A program made the position numbers and the translations under genes. From contig NTJG01000007.1 of the NCBI GenBank assembly GCA_002324875.1, positions 124,001-188,000 of the forward strand: a stretch of DNA of 64,000 nucleotides. Direction: 5' to 3'. The number at the start of each line of letters is the position of its first letter. Positions within the stretch are counted from its first letter, which is position 1. Below are positions 56,231 to 64,000 of the stretch, one piece after another. Under the pieces are notes generated by a model. That model saw only the letters and a program-made list of their open reading frames with translations. It was not told the DNA's origin and did no database searches. This DNA is from Lysobacteraceae bacterium NML93-0793 (lineage in GTDB: Bacteria > Pseudomonadota > Gammaproteobacteria > Xanthomonadales > Xanthomonadaceae).

Positions 56231-56980
56231 ATGGACAAAGCCCTCTACGTCGCGATGACCGGCGCCCGCGCCACGCTGCAGGCGCAGGGCACGGTGTCGC
56301 ACAACCTCGCCAATGCCGACACCGCCGGGTTCAAAGCGGCGCTGGCCAATACCGAGGCCTACCGGATCCAGGGCGGTACGCATGCCTCGCGCATCGATGC
56401 GGTGCACATCGACCAGGGCTTCGACAACCGGATGGGCGCCCAGCGCGTCACCGGCAATCCGCTCGACGTCTCCCTGCGCGAGGATCGATGGCTCGCCGTG
56501 CAGGCGACCGACGGCACCGAGGCCTATACCCGCGCCGGAAATCTGTCGCTCACGCCGAACGGGCAACTGGTCACCGCCGGCGGCCACCCCCTGGTCGACG
56601 ACAACGGCATGCCGTTCGCGCTGCCGCCCCACCAGGCGCTCGACATCGGGCACGACGGCACGGTGTCGATCGTGCCCCTGGGCGAAGGGCCGCAGACGAT
56701 GGCCGTGGTCGGCCGGCTGCGTGTGGTCGACGCCACGCCCGACCGGCTGGCGCGTGGTCTCGACGGCCTGATGCGCAATACCGATCCGCAGACCCCGCTC
56801 GCCCAGGCCCCCGGCGAAGTGATGGCGACCGGCACGCTGGAAACCAGCAACGTCAACGCGGCCGGCGCCCTCGTGCAGATGATCCAGCTGCAGCGCCAGT
56901 TCGAGATGCAGGTCAAATTGATCCAGCGCGGCGACGACAACGCCCAGGCGGCCAACAGCCTGCTGCGGCTGGGCGGTTAG
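56231..56980 (+). CDS. flgF: Flagellar basal-body rod protein FlgF
   Basis: 249 aa. 'MDKALYVAMTGARATLQAQG' and 'TVSHNLANADTAGFKAALAN' open the protein. The middle carries 'NPLDVSLREDRWLAVQATDG' and the end 'GTLETSNVNAAGALVQMIQL' with 'QRQFEMQVKLIQRGDDNAQA'. Distal/proximal rod component. It is separated from flgG by a 319-bp repeat-rich gap with a new sigma-54 promoter. Confidence 0.96.
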   Translation: MDKALYVAMTGARATLQAQGTVSHNLANADTAGFKAALANTEAYRIQGGTHASRIDAVHIDQGFDNRMGAQRVTGNPLDVSLREDRWLAVQATDGTEAYTRAGNLSLTPNGQLVTAGGHPLVDDNGMPFALPPHQALDIGHDGTVSIVPLGEGPQTMAVVGRLRVVDATPDRLARGLDGLMRNTDPQTPLAQAPGEVMATGTLETSNVNAAGALVQMIQLQRQFEMQVKLIQRGDDNAQAANSLLRLGG

Positions 56981-56993
56981 GCGCGCGCGGCGC

Positions 56994-57230
56994 GCCGTGA
57001 TTGGTGATTGGTAATTCGTGATTAGTGAATCGTGATTCGTGAAAGCTGCGCGCTGCTAGCGCTACCCCGGCCGCTTGCCAAATCCCGTATTCCGGCGTGC
57101 CACCGCCGTCACCGCGCGGGCACGCGCGCGCCGTGATTCCTGAGGCGTGAGTGGAAGGCGCCGCGCGTCGCCCGACGCTCGCGGCCCACCCGCTTCTTCG
57201 AATCACGACTCCCCAATCACCAATCACGGC
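56994..57230. repeat. Intergenic repeat block between flgF and flgG
   Basis: An 18-bp sequence, GCCGTGATTGGTGATTGG (56994-57011), recurs as its exact complement at 57213-57230. Near-repeats of GTGATTGGT/GTGATTCGT fill 56996-57042 and a complementary run lies at 57199-57230. No gene is present from 56981 to 57299. Confidence 0.8.
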
Positions 57231-57236
57231 CTCCGC

Positions 57237-57252
57237 TGGCACACCGATTGCA
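57237..57252 (+). promoter_or_regulatory. Sigma-54 promoter of flgGHIJKL
   Basis: TGGCAC-ACCGA-TTGCA, consensus -24/-12 element, placed 7 bp right of the repeat block and 48 bp before the flgG ATG. Confidence 0.9.
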
Positions 57253-57299
57253 TCTCCCATCCCGACGGCGCCGCATGCGCCCGGACCGAGGACCAAGCG

Positions 57300-58085
57300 A
57301 TGAACCAGGCACTGTGGGTGGCGAAGACCGGACTGGATGCGCAGCAGACGCGCATGTCGGTCGTGTCGAACAATCTCGCCAACACCAACACCACCGGCTT
57401 CAAGCGCGACCGCGCCAATTTCGAGGACCTGCTGTATCAGCAGGTGCGTCAGCCCGGCGGCGCCAGTTCGGCGCAGACCCAGCTGCCGACCGGCCTGCAG
57501 CTCGGCACCGGCGTGCGTGTGGTGTCCACGTCGAAGGATTTCCAGCAGGGCAACCCGCAGCAGACCGGTCGCGCGCTCGACGTCATGGTCAACGGCCGCG
57601 GCTTCTTCGAGGTGCTGATGCCCGACGGCACGCCGGCCTACACGCGCGACGGCAGCTTCCAGATCAATGCCCAGGGCGAACTGGTCACCAGCAGCGGTTT
57701 CCCGGTGCAGCCCGGCATCCAGGTGCCCGAGGGCGCGCAGGCGGTGACGATCGGCAAGGACGGCACGGTCAGCGTGCAGATCGCCGGCGAGGCCCAGGGC
57801 CTGGAGATCGGCTCGCTCACCGTCACCGACTTCATCAACCCCGCGGGCCTGCAGGCGCGCGGCGAAAACCTCTACCTCGAAACCACCGCCTCCGGCCCCG
57901 CGCAGAACGGCACGCCCGGCCTCAACGGCCTCGGCATGCTCGAGCAGGGCGCGCTCGAAGGCAGCAACGTCAACGTGGTCGAGGAGCTGGTGAGCATGAT
58001 CGAAACCCAGCGTGCGTACGAGATGAACGCCAAGGCGATCTCCACCACCGATTCGATGCTGGGCTACCTCAACAACAACGTCTGA
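57300..58085 (+). CDS. flgG: Flagellar basal-body rod protein FlgG
   Basis: 261 aa, the distal rod subunit. The ATG at 57300 lies downstream of the sigma-54 promoter. 'MNQALWVAKTGLDAQQTRMS' and 'VVSNNLANTNTTGFKRDRAN' start the protein, 'QQGNPQQTGRALDVMVNGRG' and 'LTVTDFINPAGLQARGENLY' are FlgG-specific, and 'VEELVSMIETQRAYEMNAKA' closes it. First gene of the second flg operon. Confidence 0.97.
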   Translation: MNQALWVAKTGLDAQQTRMSVVSNNLANTNTTGFKRDRANFEDLLYQQVRQPGGASSAQTQLPTGLQLGTGVRVVSTSKDFQQGNPQQTGRALDVMVNGRGFFEVLMPDGTPAYTRDGSFQINAQGELVTSSGFPVQPGIQVPEGAQAVTIGKDGTVSVQIAGEAQGLEIGSLTVTDFINPAGLQARGENLYLETTASGPAQNGTPGLNGLGMLEQGALEGSNVNVVEELVSMIETQRAYEMNAKAISTTDSMLGYLNNNV

Positions 58086-58093
58086 GCACCGCG

Positions 58094-58792
58094 ATGAACT
58101 CTCGCCTCCAGTTTCCCGGCCGCATCTGCGCACTGGCCCTGCCCGCCCTGCTCGCGGGCTGCGTCGCCGCCGGCGACGTGCGGCCGTATCCGGCGATGGC
58201 GCCGATCCAGCCGGTCGTCGCCCTGCCCGCACAGGCCACGCCCGGCGCCATCTACCAGGCCGGCGGCCACGGCGGCATGTCGCTGTTCGCCGACCGCCGC
58301 GCGCGTGACGTCGGCGATCTGCTGACGATCCAGCTGGTGGAGAACACCACCGCGCAGACCAGTGCCAGCACCCAGATGGGCAAGGAAAGCAGCGTCGACA
58401 TCGGCGTGCCCCAGGTGTTCGGCGCGCCGGTCACCATCGGTGGCCGCGATGTGTTGAGCGCCTCGGCCAGCGGCAGTCGGGATTTCGACGCCAGCGGCCG
58501 CAGCGCCCAGAGCAACCGCCTGCAGGGCAGCGTGACGGTGACCGTGGTCCAGCGCCTGCCCAACGGCAACCTGGTGGTCGAAGGCAGCAAGCAGATCCGC
58601 CTCAACCAGGGCAACGAGCTGGTGCAGGTGCAGGGCATCGTGCGCCCGGCCGACATCGGCCCCGACAACACCGTGATGTCCAGCCGCGTGGGCGATGCCC
58701 GCATCGTCTACGGCGGCCGCGGCGCGATCGCGCAGACCAATGCGATGGGCTGGCTCGGCCGGTTCTTCCATTCGCGTCTCTATCCCTACTGA
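58094..58792 (+). CDS. flgH: Flagellar L-ring protein FlgH
   Basis: 232 aa lipoprotein of the outer-membrane ring. Signal with lipobox '[11 protein letters not shown]' (Cys about 19). Conserved parts are '[20 protein letters not shown]', '[12 protein letters not shown]', '[20 protein letters not shown]' and the C-terminal '[19 protein letters not shown]'. Confidence 0.97.
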   Translation: MNSRLQFPGRICALALPALLAGCVAAGDVRPYPAMAPIQPVVALPAQATPGAIYQAGGHGGMSLFADRRARDVGDLLTIQLVENTTAQTSASTQMGKESSVDIGVPQVFGAPVTIGGRDVLSASASGSRDFDASGRSAQSNRLQGSVTVTVVQRLPNGNLVVEGSKQIRLNQGNELVQVQGIVRPADIGPDNTVMSSRVGDARIVYGGRGAIAQTNAMGWLGRFFHSRLYPY

Positions 58793-58812
58793 GTCTCCAC
58801 CGGGTCACCGCC

Positions 58813-59934
58813 ATGTCGCGCTCTTCCCTGCTTCGTCTGATGCCTCTCGCGTTGCTCGCGGTCGCCGCGTTCGCGGCGCCGCTGCACGCGCAGGAGCGCA
58901 TCAAGGATCTCGCCACCGTCGGCGGCGTGCGCGGCAACGCGCTCGTCGGCTACGGGCTCGTCGTCGGTCTCGACGGCAGCGGCGATCGCACCAGCCAGTC
59001 GCCCTTCACCGTGCAGAGCCTGCGCAACATGCTCAACGAGCTGGGCGTCACGGTGCCGGCGAACGTCAACCCGCAGCTCAAGAACGTGGCCGCGGTGGCG
59101 ATCCACGCCGAGCTGCCCGCGTTCGCCAAGCCCGGGCAGACGATCGACATCACCGTCTCCTCGATCGCCAATGCGGTCTCGCTGCGCGGCGGCACGCTGC
59201 TGATGGCGCCGCTCAAGGGCGCCGACGGCCAGGTCTATGCGATTGCCCAGGGCAGCCTGGTGGTCGGCGGCTTCGGCGCGCAGGGCCGTGACGGCTCGCG
59301 CGTGTCGGTCAACGTGCCGAGCGTCGGCCGCATTCCCAACGGCGCGATGGTCGAGCGCGCGGTCGACGGCGGTTTCGGCGACAGCGGCGAACTCACGCTC
59401 AACCTCAACCGCGGCGATTTCAGCACGATCCGCAACATGGTGGCCGCGCTCGACGCGCGCTTCGGCCCCGGCACCGCGCGCGCGGTCGACGGCGTGACCG
59501 TCGCGGTGCGCGCGCCGTACGACCCGGCTGCACGCATCGGCTTCCTCGCCGAGGTGGAGAACGTGCAGCTCGCGGCCGGCGCCGCGCCGGCCAAGGTCAT
59601 CGTCAACTCGCGCACCGGCACCGTGGTGATGGGCGCGCTGGTCAAGGTGATGCCGGCGGCGATCGCGCACGGCTCGCTCAGCGTGACCATCACCGAGAGC
59701 CTGGGCGTGAGCCAGCCCGGCGGCTTCAGCGGCGGCAGCACCGTGGTCACGCCGCAGACCGACATCGCCGTGAATCAGGACGGCAGCCGCATGTTCAAGT
59801 TCGCCGGCGGCACCTCGCTCGACGAGATCGTGCGCGCGGTGAATGCCGTGGGCGCCGCGCCGGGCGATCTGATCGCGATTCTCGAAGCGCTCAAGCAGGC
59901 CGGTGCGCTGCGCGCGGAGCTCGAGGTCATCTGA
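58813..59934 (+). CDS. flgI: Flagellar P-ring protein FlgI
   Basis: 373 aa with a signal peptide (about 1-26, ...AAPLHAQE). '[20 protein letters not shown]' and '[20 protein letters not shown]' are the family opening. '[20 protein letters not shown]' and the C-terminal '[20 protein letters not shown]' follow. Forms the periplasmic ring around the rod with help from FlgA. Confidence 0.97.
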   Translation: MSRSSLLRLMPLALLAVAAFAAPLHAQERIKDLATVGGVRGNALVGYGLVVGLDGSGDRTSQSPFTVQSLRNMLNELGVTVPANVNPQLKNVAAVAIHAELPAFAKPGQTIDITVSSIANAVSLRGGTLLMAPLKGADGQVYAIAQGSLVVGGFGAQGRDGSRVSVNVPSVGRIPNGAMVERAVDGGFGDSGELTLNLNRGDFSTIRNMVAALDARFGPGTARAVDGVTVAVRAPYDPAARIGFLAEVENVQLAAGAAPAKVIVNSRTGTVVMGALVKVMPAAIAHGSLSVTITESLGVSQPGGFSGGSTVVTPQTDIAVNQDGSRMFKFAGGTSLDEIVRAVNAVGAAPGDLIAILEALKQAGALRAELEVI

Positions 59935-59935
59935 C

Positions 59936-61132
59936 ATGCGCATCGCCGCCTCCCCCATCGAGCTCAATCCCGCCCAGCGACCCGATGCCGCGCGCATCGA
60001 CCAGGCCGCGCGCGAGTTCGAAGGCGTGTTCGCGCAGATGCTGATCAAGAGCATGCGCGATGCCAGCTTCGGCGATGCGCTGTTCCCGGGCGAGAACCAG
60101 CTCTACCGCGATCTCTACGACCAGCGGCTGGCCAAATCGATGACCGAGGGCAACGGTCTGGGCCTGGCCAAGGTCATCGCGCGCCAGCTCGGCGGCGGTG
60201 ACGCGGAGGCGGCGGTGCTCGATCCGCGGCTCGCACCCCCGGCCGATGCCGCCAGCGGCCTGCCGTTGACCGGCGGCGCGGGCATGAGCGCCCTGCCCGA
60301 GGCACTGGGCGCGCAGACGCTCGATCTGATCGCCGGTCGGCCCTCGAGCGCGAATACCGCGTCCGACGCATCGGCGCGCTCGCCGATGGACGGCTTCGTC
60401 GAATCGCTGATGCAGCGTGCCCGCCCGGTCGCCGATGCCGCGACCGGCATCGCACGGACCGCGACCGCGGCCGTCGCGCAGGCGCCGGCCGCACTCGAGC
60501 GGGCCTCGCGCGCCGCGGCCGAGTCCTTCGCGCCGCGCTCGCCGGAACGCTTCGTGGCGTCGATCTGGTCCCACGCCCAGGCCGCGGCCCGCGAGCTCGG
60601 CGTCGATGCCAAGGCGCTGGTGGCGCAGGCGGCGCTGGAAACCGGCTGGGGCCGGCGGACGATCCAGCGCGGCGACGGCACGACGGCGAACAACCTGTTC
60701 GGCATCAAGGCCACCGGCTGGAAGGGCGACCGCGCCACGGTCAACACCCACGAGTACACCAACGGCGTCCGCCACACCGAACGCGCCGATTTCCGTGCCT
60801 ACGGGTCGCCCGCCGAGAGCTTCGCCGACTATGTGCGCCTGCTGAAGACGAACCCGCGCTACCGCCAGGCCCTGGAATCCGGCGGCGACGTGCGCCGCTT
60901 CGCCAGCGCCCTGCAGCAGGCCGGCTATGCCACCGATCCGCGCTACGCCGACAAGCTCAGCGCGATCGCCAACGGCCCCACCATGGACCGCGCCCTCTCG
61001 ACGATCTCGCAGTTCGCGCGCGCCGGCACTGGCACCGGCACCCTGCCCGCTTCACACGCCGCGGCGCCCGCTGCCGTGAACACCGTCGCCGAGGCCGCCG
61101 AACGCGCGGTCCAGGCGCTCCTGCGTCGCTGA
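59936..61132 (+). CDS. flgJ: Flagellar rod-cap/peptidoglycan hydrolase FlgJ
   Basis: 398 aa, longer than the ~315 aa of E. coli because of an Ala-rich linker (about 120-200). The N-terminal rod-cap domain has 'AAREFEGVFAQMLIKSMRDA' and 'YRDLYDQRLAKSM'. The C-terminal glucosaminidase domain has the catalytic Glu in 'LVAQAALETGWGRRTI', then 'NNLFGIKATGWKG' and 'FRAYGSPAESFADYVRLLKT'. It opens the cell wall for the rod. The ATG at 59936 follows the flgI stop. Confidence 0.95.
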   Translation: MRIAASPIELNPAQRPDAARIDQAAREFEGVFAQMLIKSMRDASFGDALFPGENQLYRDLYDQRLAKSMTEGNGLGLAKVIARQLGGGDAEAAVLDPRLAPPADAASGLPLTGGAGMSALPEALGAQTLDLIAGRPSSANTASDASARSPMDGFVESLMQRARPVADAATGIARTATAAVAQAPAALERASRAAAESFAPRSPERFVASIWSHAQAAARELGVDAKALVAQAALETGWGRRTIQRGDGTTANNLFGIKATGWKGDRATVNTHEYTNGVRHTERADFRAYGSPAESFADYVRLLKTNPRYRQALESGGDVRRFASALQQAGYATDPRYADKLSAIANGPTMDRALSTISQFARAGTGTGTLPASHAAAPAAVNTVAEAAERAVQALLRR

Positions 61133-61140
61133 GTCCGCCC

Positions 61141-63018
61141 ATGGCCAACATCCTTTCCACCGGTACCAGCGCCCTGATCGCCTTCCAGCGGGCGCTGTCG
61201 ACGGTCAGCCACAACGTCGCCAACATCAACACACCCGGATATAGCCGGCAGACGGTGGACTTCGAAGCGCGCTCGCCGCAGTTCATCGGCGCGGGCTACG
61301 TGGGCCGCGGCACCCAGATCAGCGATGTGCGCCGGGTGGCGGACGACCTGGCCAATGCGCGGCTGATCGACAGCGGCGGCGAACTCGCGCGCCTGCAGCA
61401 GCTGTCGTCGCTGTCCGGGCGCATCGACAGCCTGATGTCGGAGTCCACCACCGGCATTTCCGGGCTGTGGTCGAACTTCTTCGATTCCGTCAGCGCGCTG
61501 TCGTCGAACGCATCCGCGCCGGCCGAGCGGCAGAACATGCTCGGCCAGGCCAATGCGCTGACCACCCGCTTCCAGCAGCTGCAGGGGCAGTTCGACCGGT
61601 TGTCGACCGAGGTCAACAGTGGCCTCGCCGCCAGCGCCAACGAGGTCAACCGGCTCACCAGCGAGATCGCCCTGCTCAACGGCCGCATCGGCAGTGCGCA
61701 GACCGCCTCGCCCGACCTGCTCGACCGCCGCGATCAGATGATCCGTGATCTCGTCTCGCTGACCGGCGGCACCGCCGTGCAGCAGGACGGCGGCGCGATC
61801 AACGTGTTTTCCGCCGGTGGCCAGGCGCTGGTCGTCGGCATCCAGGCCTCGCAGCTGACCACCGTCGCCGATTCCTACCGCCCCGAGCGCCAGCAACTGG
61901 CGCTGCAGAGCCAGGGCCAGACCATCCGCATCGACGAACGGGTGATGGGCGGCAAGATCGGCGGCATGCTCGAATTCCGCGAGCAGGTGCTCGACCCCAC
62001 GCAGGCCGAGCTGGGGCGGATCGCCCTCGCCCTCGGTACGACCTTCAATGCCGGCCACGCCGCCGGCGTGGACCAGTACGGCGATGCCGGCGGCGCGTTC
62101 TTCAACGTGCCCGCGCCGGCCGTCAACAACCACGCGGCGAACACCGGCACCGCACGGCTGACCGGCAGCGTCGACAACCTCGGGGCGATCGACGGCCGCA
62201 ACCTCGTGCTGCAGTTCCGCAGCGGCGCCTGGACGGCGACCGACGCCTCGACCGGCAACAGTGTCCCGGTCACCGGCACGGGCGCCGCCGGCGACCCGCT
62301 GCGCGTGGCCGGCATCGCGCTCGAGGTCGATGGCGCCGCGCAGGAGAGCGACCGGTTCCTGCTGCAGCCCACGGCCCAGGCGGCGCGCGGCCTGTCGGTG
62401 GCGATCACCGATCCCGGACGTATCGCCGCGGCCACGCCGGTACAGGTGCAGGCCGCGCTGGGCAACCTGGGGACCGGCAAACCCGGTAACGTACGCATTC
62501 CCGATGCCGCCGATCCTGCGCTGCGCACCCCGTCGACGATCGACTTCCTCGACGGCGACCAGTACATGATCGACGGTGACGGCCCCTTCGCCTACACGCC
62601 CGGCGACACGATCAGCGCCAACGGCTGGTCGTTCGTGCTCGACGGCATTCCGGCGGCCGGCGACACCTTCAGCATGGCGCCGACCGCGCCGGGTTCGAGC
62701 AACAACGGCAACGCGGCGCTGCTGGCCGGCTTCGACGACGGCCCGGCCCTCAATGGCGGCTCGCTGACCCTCAATGGCGCGATCGCGGGGTTGACCACCG
62801 CCGTCGGCTCGGCCACACGCCATGCCGGCTATGCGGCCCAGGCGCAGGCCACGCTGCACGAGCAGGCGGTCACTTCGCGCGAGAGCATCTCCGGCGTCAA
62901 CCTCGACGAAGAGGCCGCCAACATGCTTCGCCTGCAGCAGGCCTACCAGGCCGCCGCGCAGATCATTTCGACCGCCGACACCCTGTTCCAGTCCCTGCTC
63001 GGAGCCGTCCGCCGATGA
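61141..63018 (+). CDS. flgK: Hook-filament junction protein FlgK (HAP1)
   Basis: 625 aa. N-terminal 'STGTSALIAFQRALSTVSHN' and 'VANINTPGYSRQTVDFEARS', the central 'ANEVNRLTSEIALLNGRIGS' and C-terminal 'SGVNLDEEAANMLRLQQAYQ' are the FlgK signatures. Its export is helped by FlgN (50454). It overlaps flgL by 4 nt. Confidence 0.97.
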   Translation: MANILSTGTSALIAFQRALSTVSHNVANINTPGYSRQTVDFEARSPQFIGAGYVGRGTQISDVRRVADDLANARLIDSGGELARLQQLSSLSGRIDSLMSESTTGISGLWSNFFDSVSALSSNASAPAERQNMLGQANALTTRFQQLQGQFDRLSTEVNSGLAASANEVNRLTSEIALLNGRIGSAQTASPDLLDRRDQMIRDLVSLTGGTAVQQDGGAINVFSAGGQALVVGIQASQLTTVADSYRPERQQLALQSQGQTIRIDERVMGGKIGGMLEFREQVLDPTQAELGRIALALGTTFNAGHAAGVDQYGDAGGAFFNVPAPAVNNHAANTGTARLTGSVDNLGAIDGRNLVLQFRSGAWTATDASTGNSVPVTGTGAAGDPLRVAGIALEVDGAAQESDRFLLQPTAQAARGLSVAITDPGRIAAATPVQVQAALGNLGTGKPGNVRIPDAADPALRTPSTIDFLDGDQYMIDGDGPFAYTPGDTISANGWSFVLDGIPAAGDTFSMAPTAPGSSNNGNAALLAGFDDGPALNGGSLTLNGAIAGLTTAVGSATRHAGYAAQAQATLHEQAVTSRESISGVNLDEEAANMLRLQQAYQAAAQIISTADTLFQSLLGAVRR

Positions 63019-64000
63019 CCCGCATCTCCACCGGCATGCTCTACCAGCAGTCGCTGTCGACGCTGCAGTCCAAGCAGGCGTCGCTGGCGCGCATCCAGAA
63101 CGAACTGGCGACCAGCAAGAAGCTGCTGACCGCCAAGGACGACCCGGTGGGCGCCGGCGCGGCGGTCGGTCTGGACCGCGCCCTGGCCGAGCTGGAGCGC
63201 TTCGGTGCGAACGCCAATGCCGTGGGGCACCGGCTCGGCATGCAGGAATCGGCACTCACCCAGGCCGGCGGCGTCATGGGCCGGATCACCGAGCTCACCG
63301 TGCGCGCGAACAGTGCGTCGCTGTCGGACGAGGACCGCAAGGCCATCGCCACCGAGGTGACCAGCCTGCGTGCCAGCCTGCTCGACATCGCCAACAGTCC
63401 CGACGGCGCCGGACGCTATCTGTTCGGCGGCACCCAGGACGGCTCGGCTCCGTTCGCGAAGGTGGCCGGCGGCGTGAGCTATTCCGGTGACCAGACGCGA
63501 CGCCAGGTCGAGATCGCCCCGCAGATGTTCGTCGCCGACACCATGCCCGGCAGCGAAGTGTTCCTGCGTGTGCGCACCGGCGACGGCCGTATCGATGTCG
63601 CGCCCGATGCCGCCAACACGGGTACGGGCCGGATCGGCAGCTTCGGCCTCACCGATTCCGGCCAGTGGACCGGTGGCAGCTACAGCATCCGGTTCGGTGC
63701 CGATGGCGCCTACGAAGTCACCGATGCAGCCGGCGATGTCGTCGGCAGCGGTGTCCACGTCGACGGCGAGGCGATCACGATCGCCGGCGCACGCGTGGTG
63801 ATCGGCGGCGCGCCCGCCGACGGCGATGCGTTCTCGCTGGGTGCCGCGGGCACGCGCGACGTGTTTGCGACCATCGACAACCTCCTGGGCGCACTGACGA
63901 TGGCGCCGACCACCGACACCCAGCGTGCCGCGCAGCAGAACGCGCTGCAGGGCGCGATGCGCGACATCTCGACCGCGATGGACCATTTCATCGACGTGCG
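63015..64000 (+). CDS. flgL: Hook-filament junction protein FlgL (HAP3), cut by window edge
   Basis: First 328 codons. 'MTRISTGMLYQQSLSTLQSK', 'QASLARIQNELATSKKLLTA' and 'DDPVGAGAAVGLDRALAELE' show the FlgL N-terminal helices; 'GRYLFGGTQDGSAPF' starts the variable domain. The C-terminal helix lies beyond the window. Confidence 0.96.
   Translation, partial: MTRISTGMLYQQSLSTLQSKQASLARIQNELATSKKLLTAKDDPVGAGAAVGLDRALAELERFGANANAVGHRLGMQESALTQAGGVMGRITELTVRANSASLSDEDRKAIATEVTSLRASLLDIANSPDGAGRYLFGGTQDGSAPFAKVAGGVSYSGDQTRRQVEIAPQMFVADTMPGSEVFLRVRTGDGRIDVAPDAANTGTGRIGSFGLTDSGQWTGGSYSIRFGADGAYEVTDAAGDVVGSGVHVDGEAITIAGARVVIGGAPADGDAFSLGAAGTRDVFATIDNLLGALTMAPTTDTQRAAQQNALQGAMRDISTAMDHFIDV

Overview
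The window is GC-rich chromosomal DNA from a flagellated gammaproteobacterium. I infer the family Xanthomonadaceae/Lysobacteraceae (Lysobacter/Luteimonas-like). The reasons are the gene order aat-infA-clpA-clpS, the divergent ald/trxB pair, a czcCBA set led by a small His-rich exported protein, Xanthomonas-style short intergenic repeats, and a sigma-54/sigma-28 flagellar hierarchy. No tRNA, rRNA or CRISPR array was seen.

Region 1 (1-3.4 kb, minus) is a heavy-metal efflux operon: a His-rich exported protein, then czcC, czcB and czcA. czcA runs off the left edge. Region 2 (3.4-17 kb) is accessory DNA. It starts with a SEC-C remnant and then holds two gene modules bounded by three same-direction copies of a short motif, TACCCYCGATAA-N5-CCTAAY (3827, 8051, 12260). 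Module one has a DUF262/HNH nuclease, a small protein, a frameshifted MmeI-type nuclease domain and a divergent CoiA-like nuclease, and looks like a defence module. Module two has an exported membrane-anchored alpha/beta hydrolase divergent from a LytS/LytTR-type two-component pair. After it come an XRE regulator, a frameshifted exported protein, a duplicated palindromic repeat, an ISL3 transposase remnant, a perfect 17-bp-arm hairpin, an unknown 379-aa gene and a small HTH gene.

Region 3 (17.3-22.6 kb) is a Tn7-like transposition operon (tnsA-like, tnsB/tniA, tnsC/tniB, tniQ). Its right end shows three repeats at an exact 31-bp period. The left end was not resolved.

Region 4 (22.9-42.4 kb) is core chromosome: DUF4124 protein, rarA, a ChaN-like protein, lolA, ftsK, ald (with a terminator-like hairpin in its leader), trxB, a DUF2254-GNAT-aat run, infA, clpA/clpS, and an overlapping run of a YbjN-like protein, Nudix, mnmA and hflD. 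Two copies of a ~100-bp inverted-repeat element sit in this region.

Region 5 (41-64 kb) is motility and signalling: a chemoreceptor, two EAL-type c-di-GMP proteins (one probably inactive and fused to a receiver), two histidine kinases, flgN-flgM, flgA, cheV, and flgBCDEFGHIJKL, with flgL cut by the window edge. Promoter matches place flgA, flgB and flgG under sigma-54, and flgM, cheV, the chemoreceptor and possibly one EAL gene under FliA (sigma-28). This fits class II/III flagellar control with FlgM as anti-sigma factor.
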